Below are positions 10,286-18,694 of a stretch of DNA of 64,000 bases, in pieces. Source of the stretch: Actinoalloteichus_B caeruleus (lineage in GTDB: Bacteria > Actinomycetota > Actinomycetes > Mycobacteriales > Pseudonocardiaceae); assembly GCF_000718005.1 (NCBI RefSeq), contig NZ_JODV01000002.1. One strand, 5' to 3'. Below the pieces are notes generated by a model. It was given only the letters and a program-made list of their open reading frames with translations, had not been told where the DNA came from and ran no database searches. A program made the position numbers and the translations under genes. Position 1 is the stretch's first letter. Every line of letters starts with the position of its first letter.

Positions 10286-10795
10286 TCACAGGACGTCGTG
10301 GAGGGTGGTGCAGCTGGCTGCGACCGCGGCGACCAGCCCGACCCGGAAACCCGGCACGGTGGCGACGAGGGCGCTGGCCTGCTCGCGGGACGCGTCCAGG
10401 GCGGCCAACAGCTCCTGGCGGGCCGCCTCGGGATCTCCCGGTGGTTCGGGAGGTGGGGGCGGGGCGGCCGACGAGGTGGCCGGCTGCTCCTCACCGCCCG
10501 TCGCTGGCGGGTTGGCCCGGTCGATCTCCTCGGCGAGGGCCTCGGCGTGCTCGGCGCGGTCCGAGGCCACCAGGGCGACCGCGGTGAGACCCGGGTGGGC
10601 GGCGGCGACGGCCTCGGCCAACGCCGCGTCCGCCCTGGCCGAGGCGAGCAGCGGTTCGAGCACGTCGGGTTCCGGCTCGGCGGGGGGCTCGGAGGTGCAG
10701 GCGGCGAGCACCGGCGCCGCCAGGGCTCCCAGCACGCCGGCGATCAGCAGTCTCCGTCGGCCGAAGGAGAAGCGGCCCTGCGGTGGCGAGGTCAC
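10286..10795 (-). CDS. Secreted alanine-rich lipoprotein
   Basis: The 169-aa product begins with a lipoprotein signal peptide: arginines (GRRRLL), a hydrophobic core and a lipobox VLAAC placing the lipidated cysteine at about residue 33. The mature part is alanine/glutamate-rich and helical with a proline spacer (PPPPPEPPG), followed by a final helix containing FRVGLVAAVAASC. GTG 10795 is the start. It heads a two-gene unit with the DUF4439 gene and diverges from rimP. A membrane-anchored partner for the ferritin-like protein is an inference from position only. Confidence 0.8.
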   Translation of the reverse strand: MTSPPQGRFSFGRRRLLIAGVLGALAAPVLAACTSEPPAEPEPDVLEPLLASARADAALAEAVAAAHPGLTAVALVASDRAEHAEALAEEIDRANPPATGGEEQPATSSAAPPPPPEPPGDPEAARQELLAALDASREQASALVATVPGFRVGLVAAVAASCTTLHDVL

Positions 10796-10897
10796 GGGGG
10801 ATCATCCTGCCAGCGGCGGTGAACCGGTCGGCCGGGCAGGGGCGCGGGCGTGCCGCCACCCACCCGGCGTGGGGCAACACGTCGAGCGGGCACGCGC

Positions 10898-10903
10898 TAC
10901 GCT
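10898..10903 (+). promoter_or_regulatory. Putative -10 of the rimP-nusA-infB operon (TACGCT)
   Basis: TACGCT fits TANNNT and lies about 100 nt before rimP, in the interval divergent from the lipoprotein gene. Confidence 0.35.
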
Positions 10904-10999
10904 GGGCGACCACGACCGGCGAGGTGCAGCGCCGGTCGGTCCTGGGCATGCCTCCGTCGAGACGGTGTGCCACGACCCGGCCTGCACCGGGAGTGGGGA

Positions 11000-11560
11000 G
11001 TGTCGGACGTGCCGAGCGGGCAGGACGCCGCGGAACTCGAGACGATCGTCGCCGGAGTGGTCGACGACCTGGGCTACGACCTGGAGTCGCTCGACGTCCA
11101 GCGCGCCGGCGGACGCCGCGTGGTCAGGGTCGTCGTCGACCGTGACAGCGGGGTCGGCCTCGACGAGATCGCCGAGGCGAGCCGTGCGGTGTCCTCGGCC
11201 CTGGACGAGCGCGAATCCGTGCTCGCCGGCCCCTACACCCTGGAGGTCACCTCGCCCGGGGTCGACCGGCCCCTCACGCGGCCGAGACACTGGCGCCGAG
11301 CTCGCCACCGCCTGGTGCGGACGCGGCTGGCGGAGGGCGGTGAGCTGACCGGCCGGGTCGGCGAGGCCGACGACGAGGGCGTCACGCTGCTCGTCGACGG
11401 CAGCCTGCGGAGGCTCGCGTTCCACGAGGTGGAGCGGGCCGTCGTCGAGGTGGAGTTCCGGCAGCCGCCGGTAGACGAACTGAAGCTGCTGGACCTGGGG
11501 GGTGCCGCCGACGACGGGGCCGCACCCGAGCAGGGCCCGAGCGAGGAGAGGCCGAAGTGA
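11000..11560 (+). CDS. rimP: Ribosome maturation factor RimP
   Basis: The 186-aa protein assists maturation of the 30S subunit. The N-terminal domain begins with LETIVAGVVDDLGYDLESLDV and contains RVVVDRDSGVGLDEIAEASRAVS, followed by the conserved YTLEVTSPGVDRPL motif and a C-terminal SH3-like barrel (GRVGEADDEGVTLLVDG). The tail is acidic. Two GTG starts compete: 11000 and 11009, the latter with GGGGAG at a better distance; I report the longer. Its TGA overlaps the nusA GTG, the standard translational coupling in this operon. Confidence 0.95.
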   Translation: MSDVPSGQDAAELETIVAGVVDDLGYDLESLDVQRAGGRRVVRVVVDRDSGVGLDEIAEASRAVSSALDERESVLAGPYTLEVTSPGVDRPLTRPRHWRRARHRLVRTRLAEGGELTGRVGEADDEGVTLLVDGSLRRLAFHEVERAVVEVEFRQPPVDELKLLDLGGAADDGAAPEQGPSEERPK

Positions 11561-12606
11561 ACGTGGACATCGCCGCACTGCGGGCGATCGAGCGTGACAA
11601 GGAGATTCCTTTCGAGACCGTCCTCGAAGCGATCGAGACCGCGCTGTTGACGGCCTACAAGCACACCGAGGGCCACCAGTCCCACGCCAGGGTCGACATC
11701 GACCGCAAGACGGGCGTCGTGCGGGTCCTGGCCCACGAGGTCGGCGAGGACGGGGAGCCCGGCCCGGAGTGGGACGACACCCCCGAGGGCTTCGGTCGGA
11801 TCGCGGCCACCACGGCCAGGCAGGTCATCCTGCAGCGGCTGCGGGACGCCGAGCACGACCGGACCTACGGGGAGTTCGCGACCAAGGAAGGCGAGATCCT
11901 CGCCGGTGTGGTGCAGCGGGACTCCCGGGCCAACTCACGCGGCATGGTCGTGGTCGAGCTGGGGGACACCGAGGGCGTGATCCCCCCGGCCGAGCAGGTG
12001 CCCGGGGAGTCCTACGAGCACGGCAGCAGGCTGAAGTGCTACGTGGTCGGTGTCGCCAGGGGAGCCAGGGGAACCCAGATCACCCTTTCCCGGACGCACC
12101 CGAACCTGGTGCGGCGGCTGTTCGCCCTGGAGGTCCCCGAGATCGCCGACGGCGTGGTGGAGATCCCGGCGGTGGCCAGGGAGTCGGGGCACCGCAGCAA
12201 GATCGCGGTGCACTCCACCGTGCAGGGCGTCAACGCCAAGGGCGCCTGCATCGGCCCGATGGGCGCCAGGGTGCGCAACGTGATGAGCGAGCTCGGCGGC
12301 GAGAAGATCGACATCGTCGACTACTCGGAGGACCCGGCGACCTTCGTCGGCAACGCGCTCTCGCCGGCCAAGGTAGTATCGGTGGAGGTCGTCGACGAAC
12401 GCGCCAAGACGGCCAGGGTGGTGGTTCCCGACTACCAGCTGTCGCTCGCGATCGGCAAGGAAGGCCAGAACGCCAGGTTGGCGGCCAGGTTGACCGGGTG
12501 GCGGATCGACATCCGGAGCGACGCCGAACCGAGCACGCCGGTCGCCGGCGGCGGGGAGTCGTCGGGCGAAGCCACGGGCGCACCAGCAGCCGGTTCGGCT
12601 GAGTGA
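11557..12606 (+). CDS. nusA: Transcription termination/antitermination factor NusA
   Basis: The 349-aa protein binds RNA polymerase and nascent RNA. Visible domains: an N-terminal polymerase-binding domain (MNVDIAALRAIERDKEIPFE), an S1 domain at about 115-170 (GVVQRDSRANSRGMVVVELG), then two KH domains, the first with a GPMG loop and the second with IGKEGQNARLAARLTGW. It lacks the C-terminal acidic repeats of E. coli NusA, as is usual in actinobacteria. GTG 11557 overlaps the rimP stop by four bases. Confidence 0.96.
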   Translation: MNVDIAALRAIERDKEIPFETVLEAIETALLTAYKHTEGHQSHARVDIDRKTGVVRVLAHEVGEDGEPGPEWDDTPEGFGRIAATTARQVILQRLRDAEHDRTYGEFATKEGEILAGVVQRDSRANSRGMVVVELGDTEGVIPPAEQVPGESYEHGSRLKCYVVGVARGARGTQITLSRTHPNLVRRLFALEVPEIADGVVEIPAVARESGHRSKIAVHSTVQGVNAKGACIGPMGARVRNVMSELGGEKIDIVDYSEDPATFVGNALSPAKVVSVEVVDERAKTARVVVPDYQLSLAIGKEGQNARLAARLTGWRIDIRSDAEPSTPVAGGGESSGEATGAPAAGSAE

Positions 12607-12627
12607 ACGGCAAGGGTTAGACTTTCA

Positions 12628-13029
12628 TTGGATCACCACCGACCGGGGGCACCCGCGCGGTCACATCCGGGCACGCTTCCCGTGCGTACCTGTGTGGGCT
12701 GCCGAGGCCGTGTGGTGTCTTCCGAGCTACTGCGAGTGGTGGCCGTGGCCGTCGGCGAGAGCCGAGCCGCGGTCCCGGATCCCCAGCGAAGGCGGCCGGG
12801 TCGAGGAGCGTGGGTGCACCCCGACCCGGAATGCCTGCGCCGGGCCGAAAGGCGGCGCGCGTTCCCACGCGCGCTCCGGGTTCCGGGACCGCTGGACATG
12901 TCGGCGGTCGAGCGCCACCTCGGGCAGAATGCTCGGAGTATTCAGACCGACGTGGGACTTCCCCCGCGTCCGGCAGCAGAAGGAAGCAGGTCGACCCGTC
13001 ATGAAGCAGCCGTGAAGCTGAAGCCATGA
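12628..13029 (+). CDS. ylxR: YlxR (DUF448) family RNA-binding protein
   Basis: The 133-aa reading contains the YlxR core RTCVGCR and RGAWVHPDPECLRRAERRRAF, conserved in the small protein lying between nusA and infB in most Gram-positive bacteria. YlxR proteins have been linked to transcription control and RNase P in Bacillus; the role here is inferred. The start is uncertain: TTG 12628 is the most upstream option, GTG 12682 starts directly at VRTCVGC but lacks a Shine-Dalgarno. A TAGACT hexamer at 12617-12622 could be an internal promoter for ylxR-infB. The C-terminal 35 residues are not conserved-looking. Confidence 0.88.
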   Translation: MDHHRPGAPARSHPGTLPVRTCVGCRGRVVSSELLRVVAVAVGESRAAVPDPQRRRPGRGAWVHPDPECLRRAERRRAFPRALRVPGPLDMSAVERHLGQNARSIQTDVGLPPRPAAEGSRSTRHEAAVKLKP

Positions 13030-13096
13030 ACGCGCTTCGACGGTAGGACGAGGTCGAGCGGGATTTGCCGCCCGGCCTCACCAGATGAGGAGAGCA

Positions 13097-16000
13097 GTGG
13101 CAGGCAAGGCCCGCGTGCACGAGCTCGCGAAAGAGCTCGGTGTCACGAGCAAGGAAGTACTGAAGAAACTCGCCGACCTCGGCGAATACGTGAAGTCCGC
13201 GTCCTCCACGGTGGAGGCACCCGTCGCGCGGCGACTGCGCGACGCCTTCCCCCGGTCAGGGGACTCGTCCAACGGCAAGGGCCGTCGTCCGGGGCCGCGC
13301 CCCGGCCCGCCGGCCGACAGGACCCCCGAGGCCGGTGCCCAGCCGGCGCGTGAGGTCCCCCGCCCTGGCCCGCGTCCCGGCCCCGCGCCGCGTCCGGGCC
13401 CGCCGGCGAGCACTCCGACGCCCCGTCCCCCGGCCACCGGTGGACGTCCCGGCCAGGACCGCCCGTCCGGCGCGCCGACACCCGGACCGAGGCGCCCCGC
13501 GCCCCGGCCGGCTCAGGAACAGGCTCCCCGGCCCGCCGAGGAGCCCCAGCAGCCCAGGACCGAGCAGCCCAGGACCGAAGAGCCGCGGCAGCAGCCGGCC
13601 CGGCCGGCGGCCTCCGGCCCCCGTCCTGGCCCGTCGAAGCCGGGGCCGCGTCCCGGTCCGTCGCCCTCGGTGGTGCCGCCCAAGCCCCAGTCGCCGAAGC
13701 CGGGGCCCCGCGCGCCGCGCCCGGGTAACAACCCGTTCGGCGTGGGTGGTCCGGCTCCCCGTCCGGGCGGCCAGCCCCGCCCCGGCGGTGGTGGCGCTCC
13801 CGGTGGGGGTGCCCCGCGTCCCGGCGGCAACCGGCCTGACCGCGGCGGTGCCCGTGGTGGCGCTCCCGGTGGCGGTGCCCCGCGTCCGGGTGCTCCCCAG
13901 GGCTCCGGTGGCGGTGGCGGCGGCGGTTCGCGCCCGAACCCGGGCATGATGCCTCCGCGTCCGAACCCGGGCATGATGCCCCCTCGGCCGGCCCGGCCCG
14001 CCGGTGGCGGCCCCGGCGGTGGCCGTGGCGGTCGTCCCGGTGGCGGCGGTGGCGGCGGCGGTCGTCCCGGCGGCGGTGGCGGCGGCTTCCGCGGCGGTGG
14101 CGGCGGTGGTGGCGGCGGCTTCCGCGGTGGCGGTGGCGGCGGCGGTGGCACCGGCGCACCCCCCGCGGGTGGTTTCCGCGGTCGTCCCGGTGGCGGTGGC
14201 CGTGGCCGCGGTGGAGCGGCGGGTGCCTTCGGCCGTCCCGGTGGTCCGGCGCGCCGTGGCCGCAAGTCGAAGCGGCAGAAGCGCCAGGAGTTCGACAACA
14301 TGCAGGCGCCGTCGGTCGGCGGCGTGCGGTTGCCGCGCGGCAACGGCGAGGTCGTCCGCCTGCCGAGGGGTGCCTCGCTGACGGACTTCGCGGAGAAGAT
14401 CGACGCGAACCCGGCCTCGTTGGTGCAGGCCATGTTCCACCTCGGTGAGATGGTCACGGCCACCCAGTCGGTCTCCGACGAGGTGCTGGAACTCCTGGGT
14501 CAGGAGATGAACTACCAGATCCAGGTGGTCAGCCCCGAGGAGGAGGACCGGGAGCTGCTCGACTCCTTCGACATCACCTTCGGTGAGGACGCCGGAGGCG
14601 ACGAGGACCTGCTCCCGAGGCCGCCGGTCGTGACCGTCATGGGTCACGTCGACCACGGTAAGACGCGACTGCTGGACACCATCCGGAAGACCAACGTCCA
14701 CGAGGGCGAGGCCGGGGGTATCACCCAGCACATCGGCGCCTACCAGGTCGCGACGAACCTGGAGGGCGAGGAGCGGCTCATCACCTTCATCGACACCCCG
14801 GGTCACGAGGCGTTCACCGCCATGCGTGCCCGTGGTGCGACGTCGACGGACATCGCGGTCATCGTGGTCGCGGCCGACGACGGCGTGATGCCGCAGACCG
14901 CGGAGGCGATCGACCACGCCAGGGCGGCCGACGTGCCGATCGTGGTGGCGGTCAACAAGATCGACAAGCCGGGTGCGAACCCCTCGAAGGTCCGCCAGCA
15001 GATGTCGGACTACGGCGTGGTGCCGGAGGAGTACGGCGGCGACACGATGTTCGTCGACATCTCCGCTCGGCAGGGCGTCAACATCGAGGGCCTGCTGGAG
15101 GCCATCCTGCTGACGGCCGACGCCTCGCTGGACCTGCGGGCCAACCCGACCATGGAGGCCCAGGGCGTCGCGATCGAGGCCCACCTCGACCGTGGCCGTG
15201 GTCCGGTGGCGACCGTGCTGGTGCAGCGCGGCACGCTGCGGGTCGGCGACTCGGTGGTCGCTGGCGACGCCTACGGGCGTGTCCGTCGGATGATCAACGA
15301 GTTCGACGAGGACGTCACCGAGGCGCTGCCGGCGCGGCCGGTCCAGGTCATCGGGTTCACCTCGGTGCCGGGAGCGGGCGACACCTTCCTGGTGGTCGAG
15401 GAGGACCGGGTGGCACGGCAGATCGCCGACCGCCGCCGGGCCCGGCTGCGCAACGCGCAGTTCGCCGCGGCGCGCAAGCGCGTCAGCCTCGAGGACCTGG
15501 ACAAGGCCCTCAAGGAGACCGGTCAGCTGAACCTGATCATCAAGGGTGACAACTCCGGAACCGTCGAGGCGCTGGAGAGCTCGCTGCTGAAGATCGACGT
15601 CGGTGACGAGGTCGAGCTCCGGGTGATCGGGCGCGGTGTCGGTGGCATCACCGAGGGCGACATCAACTTCGCCGCGGCCTCGGACGCCGTCGTGATCGGC
15701 TTCAACGTCCGGGCGACCGGCAAGGCCGACGAGCTGGCCAACCGCGAGGGCATCGATGTCCGGTACTACACGGTCATCTACCAGGCTCTCGAGGAGATCG
15801 AGCAGGCGCTGAAGGGGATGCTCAAGCCGGAGTACGAGGAGGTCGAGCTGGGCCGCGTCGAGGTCCGCGAGGTCTTCAAGTCCTCCAAGGTGGGCACGAT
15901 CGCCGGCTGCATGGTCCGCAACGGCACCGTGCGGCGGAACTCCAAGGCCCGGTTGCTCCGGGACAGCGTGGTGGTCGCGGAGAACCTCTCCGTCAACACG

Positions 16001-16135
16001 CTGCGCCGGTTCAAGGACGACGTCACCGAGGTCCGCGAGGGCTTCGAGTGCGGTCTGACGCTCGGCTCCTACTCGGATCTCAGGGTCGACGACGTGATCG
16101 AGACCTACGAGATGCGGGAGAAGCCGCGCGGCTGA
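13097..16135 (+). CDS. infB: Translation initiation factor IF-2
   Basis: The 1012-aa GTPase brings initiator fMet-tRNA to the 30S subunit. An IF2_N helical domain opens the protein (KARVHELAKELGVTSKEVL). Residues about 60-395 are a disordered Pro/Arg/Gly region, ending in long polyglycine blocks and including a perfect repeat of PNPGMMPPR. A second N-terminal domain follows, then the G domain with GHVDHGKT (about residue 516), DTPGHEAF and NKIDKPG (about 620), and domains II-IV. GTG 13097 is chosen because GAGGAGA lies 5-6 nt upstream; the ATG at 13085 overlaps that site. The glycine tract is longer than in most IF2 proteins I know. Confidence 0.97.
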   Translation: MAGKARVHELAKELGVTSKEVLKKLADLGEYVKSASSTVEAPVARRLRDAFPRSGDSSNGKGRRPGPRPGPPADRTPEAGAQPAREVPRPGPRPGPAPRPGPPASTPTPRPPATGGRPGQDRPSGAPTPGPRRPAPRPAQEQAPRPAEEPQQPRTEQPRTEEPRQQPARPAASGPRPGPSKPGPRPGPSPSVVPPKPQSPKPGPRAPRPGNNPFGVGGPAPRPGGQPRPGGGGAPGGGAPRPGGNRPDRGGARGGAPGGGAPRPGAPQGSGGGGGGGSRPNPGMMPPRPNPGMMPPRPARPAGGGPGGGRGGRPGGGGGGGGRPGGGGGGFRGGGGGGGGGFRGGGGGGGGTGAPPAGGFRGRPGGGGRGRGGAAGAFGRPGGPARRGRKSKRQKRQEFDNMQAPSVGGVRLPRGNGEVVRLPRGASLTDFAEKIDANPASLVQAMFHLGEMVTATQSVSDEVLELLGQEMNYQIQVVSPEEEDRELLDSFDITFGEDAGGDEDLLPRPPVVTVMGHVDHGKTRLLDTIRKTNVHEGEAGGITQHIGAYQVATNLEGEERLITFIDTPGHEAFTAMRARGATSTDIAVIVVAADDGVMPQTAEAIDHARAADVPIVVAVNKIDKPGANPSKVRQQMSDYGVVPEEYGGDTMFVDISARQGVNIEGLLEAILLTADASLDLRANPTMEAQGVAIEAHLDRGRGPVATVLVQRGTLRVGDSVVAGDAYGRVRRMINEFDEDVTEALPARPVQVIGFTSVPGAGDTFLVVEEDRVARQIADRRRARLRNAQFAAARKRVSLEDLDKALKETGQLNLIIKGDNSGTVEALESSLLKIDVGDEVELRVIGRGVGGITEGDINFAAASDAVVIGFNVRATGKADELANREGIDVRYYTVIYQALEEIEQALKGMLKPEYEEVELGRVEVREVFKSSKVGTIAGCMVRNGTVRRNSKARLLRDSVVVAENLSVNTLRRFKDDVTEVREGFECGLTLGSYSDLRVDDVIETYEMREKPRG

Positions 16136-16143
16136 GCCACCAG

Positions 16144-16177
16144 GCGCTGGGCCGTCCCGGGTGGGGCGGCCCAGCGC
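16144..16177 (+). terminator. Terminator hairpin after infB
   Basis: Stem of 15 bp (16144-16158 with 16163-16177, one G-U pair) and a 4-nt loop, beginning 9 nt after the infB stop. It separates infB from the DUF503 and rbfA genes. Confidence 0.75.
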
Positions 16178-16237
16178 GCTGTTCACGGCCGGTCCATGCC
16201 GGCCTACCCCGCCGACCAACACACACGGTGATGCCTG

Positions 16238-16537
16238 GTGTACGTGGGTGCCCTTGAACTGGACGTGCTGCTGGGCGACGTCCGCTCGCTGAAACAGAAG
16301 AGGTCGGTGGTCCGACCGGTCATCGCCGAGCTGCGGAAGCGCTACGACGCCTCCGTGGGGGAGTGCGGCCACCTCGACCTGCACCGCAGGTCGCTGGTGG
16401 GGGTGGCGGTGGCCGCCGCCGACGCGGAGCACGTCCGGGACGTCCTCGACGCCTGCGAGCGGATGGTCGCCAACCGGCCCGAGCTGGAGCTGCTGTCCGC
16501 GCGGCGCCGGCTGTTCGGCCCCGAGGACGAGAACTGA
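16238..16537 (+). CDS. DUF503 family protein (YlxP-like)
   Basis: The 99-aa protein matches DUF503/YlxP: MYVGALELDVLLGDVRSLKQKRSVV N-terminal strand-helix (only the first 20 residues are shared tightly) and VGVAVAAADAEHVRDVLDACERMV. In Firmicutes and actinobacteria it sits between infB and rbfA, as here, and is thought to aid ribosome assembly, although its biochemical role is not firmly known. GTG 16238 is the start. Confidence 0.9.
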   Translation: MYVGALELDVLLGDVRSLKQKRSVVRPVIAELRKRYDASVGECGHLDLHRRSLVGVAVAAADAEHVRDVLDACERMVANRPELELLSARRRLFGPEDEN

Positions 16538-16659
16538 CGGACAGGGCTCGGCGGGAACCCGCCGCCCCGACTTTCGACAACGCAGGTCCGCCTCGGTGCA
16601 CGCCACCGGGGCCGCCCACCGGCCGGAGCCGGTGGGCCCGACGACGAGGAGACAAGGCC

Positions 16660-17172
16660 GTGGCAGATCCGGCCCGCGCTCGCAGGCTCGCCAAGCGGAT
16701 CGCGCAGATCATCGCCTCCGCGCTCGAACACGAGGTGAAGGACCCGCGGGTGGCGAGGGTGACGATCACCGAAGCCAAGGTCACCGCCGACCTGCGCGAG
16801 GCGACGGTGTACTACACCGTCTTCGGCGAGTCCCTGTCCAGCCCTCCCGACGAGGCGGGTGCCGCCGCGGCGCTGGAGAGCGCCAAGGGCGTCCTCCGGT
16901 CCAAGGTGGGGCAGGGCACCGGCATCAAGTTCACCCCCACCCTCACGTTCGTGCCCGACAACGTGCCCGACTCCGCCAGGAGGATGGACGAGTTGCTGGC
17001 ACGGGCGCGGGAGGCGGACGAGCAGGTCGCCAGGCTGGCGGCCGATGCCAGCCACGCCGGTGACCCGGACCCCTACCGGGCCGCCGACGAGGACGACGTG
17101 GACGAGGACCTCGGTGGGGAGGACACCTCCCGGGACACCGGGACCCCGCCCCGGGACACCCGAGGCGACTGA
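16660..17172 (+). CDS. rbfA: 30S ribosome-binding factor RbfA
   Basis: The 170-aa cold-shock assembly factor binds the 5' end of 16S rRNA in pre-30S particles. The KH-type core is clear: RRLAKRIAQIIASALEHEV, DPRVARVTITEAKVTADLREATVYYTV (conserved in pieces) and the C-terminal SARRMDELLARAREADEQVA helix. An acidic, disordered tail of about 40 residues with TPPRDTRGD at the end is species-specific. GTG 16660 follows GAGGAGA with a 9-nt gap. In mycobacteria nrnA (a DHH phosphoesterase) follows rbfA; here a GNAT gene follows instead. Confidence 0.95.
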   Translation: MADPARARRLAKRIAQIIASALEHEVKDPRVARVTITEAKVTADLREATVYYTVFGESLSSPPDEAGAAAALESAKGVLRSKVGQGTGIKFTPTLTFVPDNVPDSARRMDELLARAREADEQVARLAADASHAGDPDPYRAADEDDVDEDLGGEDTSRDTGTPPRDTRGD

Positions 17173-17466
17173 CGCCCCGAGGGCGTTCGGTGGGGCAGCG
17201 CGCCAGGCTCGCGGCCGTCCCCGCCGGCGGCGGACCGACGATGCGTGTCGGAGCGGGTGGGGCGCTCGGCCCCTCCCGCGAGTCGGGTGCGCCCGCCGCC
17301 GCTCCCGGTCCGCTCGACGGGGTAGCCGCCTCGCTCCCGACTCCTCGGCGTTCCGTTCACGGATCCGAGGGGAGAGGATTTCGTGAATGGACCGCGGTCC
17401 TCCTGGGACGGCGGCCCTCGCCTGGACCACCGCTGTGACCGGGCCGACCCGAGGGATGGAGCCACC

Positions 17467-17970
17467 GTGTGGAGCACCAGGCCGGAGACACCGGAGGACG
17501 GGTCGGCCATCCGCGCCGTCGCCCTCGCGGCCTTCCCCACCTCCTTCGAGGCGGACCTGGTGGACGCCCTGCGAGCCGACCAGCAGGCGTGGATCGGTGA
17601 TCTGTCGGTCGTGACAGAGGACCCGGCTGGTGAGGTCGTCGGCCACGCCCTGTTCACCCGGTGCCGGGTGGGGGACGGGCCGGCACTCGCGCTCGGACCC
17701 TGCGCCGTGCTGCCGGACCACCAGGGACGGGGCGCGGGATCAGCCGCGATCCGGGCCGGGCTCGACCTCGCTCGCAGCCGAGGCGAGAACCTCGTCGTGG
17801 TGCTGGGGCACCCCGCCTACTACCCCCGGTTCGGGTTCACGCCCGCATCGGGTCTCGGTGTTCGCGCTCCCTTCGACGCGCCCGACGACGCCTTCCTGGC
17901 GCAGGCGCTCGACCCCGCCCGACCCACCCCGACCGGTCTCATCCGGTACCCGGCGGCCTTCGGGGTCTAG
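17467..17970 (+). CDS. GNAT family N-acetyltransferase
   Basis: The 167-aa protein has the GNAT fold: RPETPEDGSAIRAVALAAF start, LGPCAVLPDHQGRGAGSAAI acetyl-CoA loop (Q/RxxGxG type: QGRGAG) and the GHPAYYPRFGF segment typical of the YhbS-like subgroup. Substrate unknown. GTG 17467 has GGAG about 5 nt upstream. It lies between rbfA and the MATE gene in the position normally held by nrnA. A frame open from 17383 would add 28 residues but these look non-conserved. Confidence 0.86.
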   Translation: MWSTRPETPEDGSAIRAVALAAFPTSFEADLVDALRADQQAWIGDLSVVTEDPAGEVVGHALFTRCRVGDGPALALGPCAVLPDHQGRGAGSAAIRAGLDLARSRGENLVVVLGHPAYYPRFGFTPASGLGVRAPFDAPDDAFLAQALDPARPTPTGLIRYPAAFGV

Positions 17971-18029
17971 GGGTACCGGCGCTGCTCGGGGAAGGCGCGC
18001 CGGCCCGTGTTCGTGCCTGGCGGCGCCGC

Positions 18030-18626
18030 TCAGGCCGGCTCCACCGGGGTGCCGGGTTCGGCCTGGCGGCGGGCCCGGAAGGCCGCGACGTGGGTCCGGT
18101 TCGCGCAGCGGGGCGAGCAGAAGCGTTTGCGCCGGTTGGTGGAGGTGTCGAGGAAGAAGGCGCCGCAGGTCTCGTCCGCGCACCGGCCCCACCGCTCCAG
18201 GCCGTGCCGCACGACCCCCTGGGCGAGACCCCACGCCGCCGCGGCCGCCACCTCCGTGGCCGGCTGCGCGTCCACGTCGGCGACGTGCACGTGCCAGTCC
18301 AACCGGGCGGACACCGTTGCGCCCGTCCCCTCGGCCGAGGTCAACTCGGTGTTGCCCTCGTGCCCGGCGGACAGGCGGGGCCGTGGCGGGTGCGCGCCCA
18401 ACAGGCCGTTGGTCTCCCGCATCACCGCCGCCGCGTCGCCCGCGACGACCGCGTCGAGTGCCCTCCGCAGCCGCAGTCGCGTTCCCCGCAGCTCACGCAG
18501 ATCGTCCGCCGTCACCCGGTCCGCCCACCACGGCTCGTCGTGCAGCGCGGCGCGCAGGTCGTCGAGCGTGGTCAGGTCGGCGTTGGCGAGCCGGAGCGTG
18601 ATGTCCAGGTAATCAGTGTTGTCCAT
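18030..18626 (-). CDS. CGNR zinc-finger transcriptional regulator-like protein
   Basis: The 198-aa protein combines an N-terminal ABATE-type helical domain (stress-response or ligand-binding) with a C-terminal CGNR zinc finger. Four candidate zinc ligands are visible in CADETCGAFF and RFCSPRCANR, the last being the CGNR motif with A replacing G, followed by THVAAFRARR. The family is thought to bind DNA and regulate transcription. ATG 18626 is used. It diverges from the MATE transporter gene with only 68 bp between the starts, so regulation of that transporter is a reasonable inference. Confidence 0.88.
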   Translation of the reverse strand: MDNTDYLDITLRLANADLTTLDDLRAALHDEPWWADRVTADDLRELRGTRLRLRRALDAVVAGDAAAVMRETNGLLGAHPPRPRLSAGHEGNTELTSAEGTGATVSARLDWHVHVADVDAQPATEVAAAAAWGLAQGVVRHGLERWGRCADETCGAFFLDTSTNRRKRFCSPRCANRTHVAAFRARRQAEPGTPVEPA

Positions 18627-18642
18627 GAGGGGTCCTTACCCG

Positions 18643-18648
18643 TACAGT
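18643..18648 (+). promoter_or_regulatory. Putative -10 for the MATE gene (TACAGT)
   Basis: TACAGT lies in the 68-bp divergent interval, about 47 nt before the MATE GTG, and would overlap regulation from the CGNR gene. Confidence 0.35.
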
Positions 18649-18694
18649 GCCGCTGTCAGGGGCACGTCCCAAGTTCACACCTTACGAGGTCCGC

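Noticed and set aside
13256..16606. Very long open frame on the minus strand across infB (1116 codons)
   Set aside because: It is antisense to a confidently identified infB and is open only through the codon bias of a G+C-rich gene; its protein is repetitive and matches nothing.
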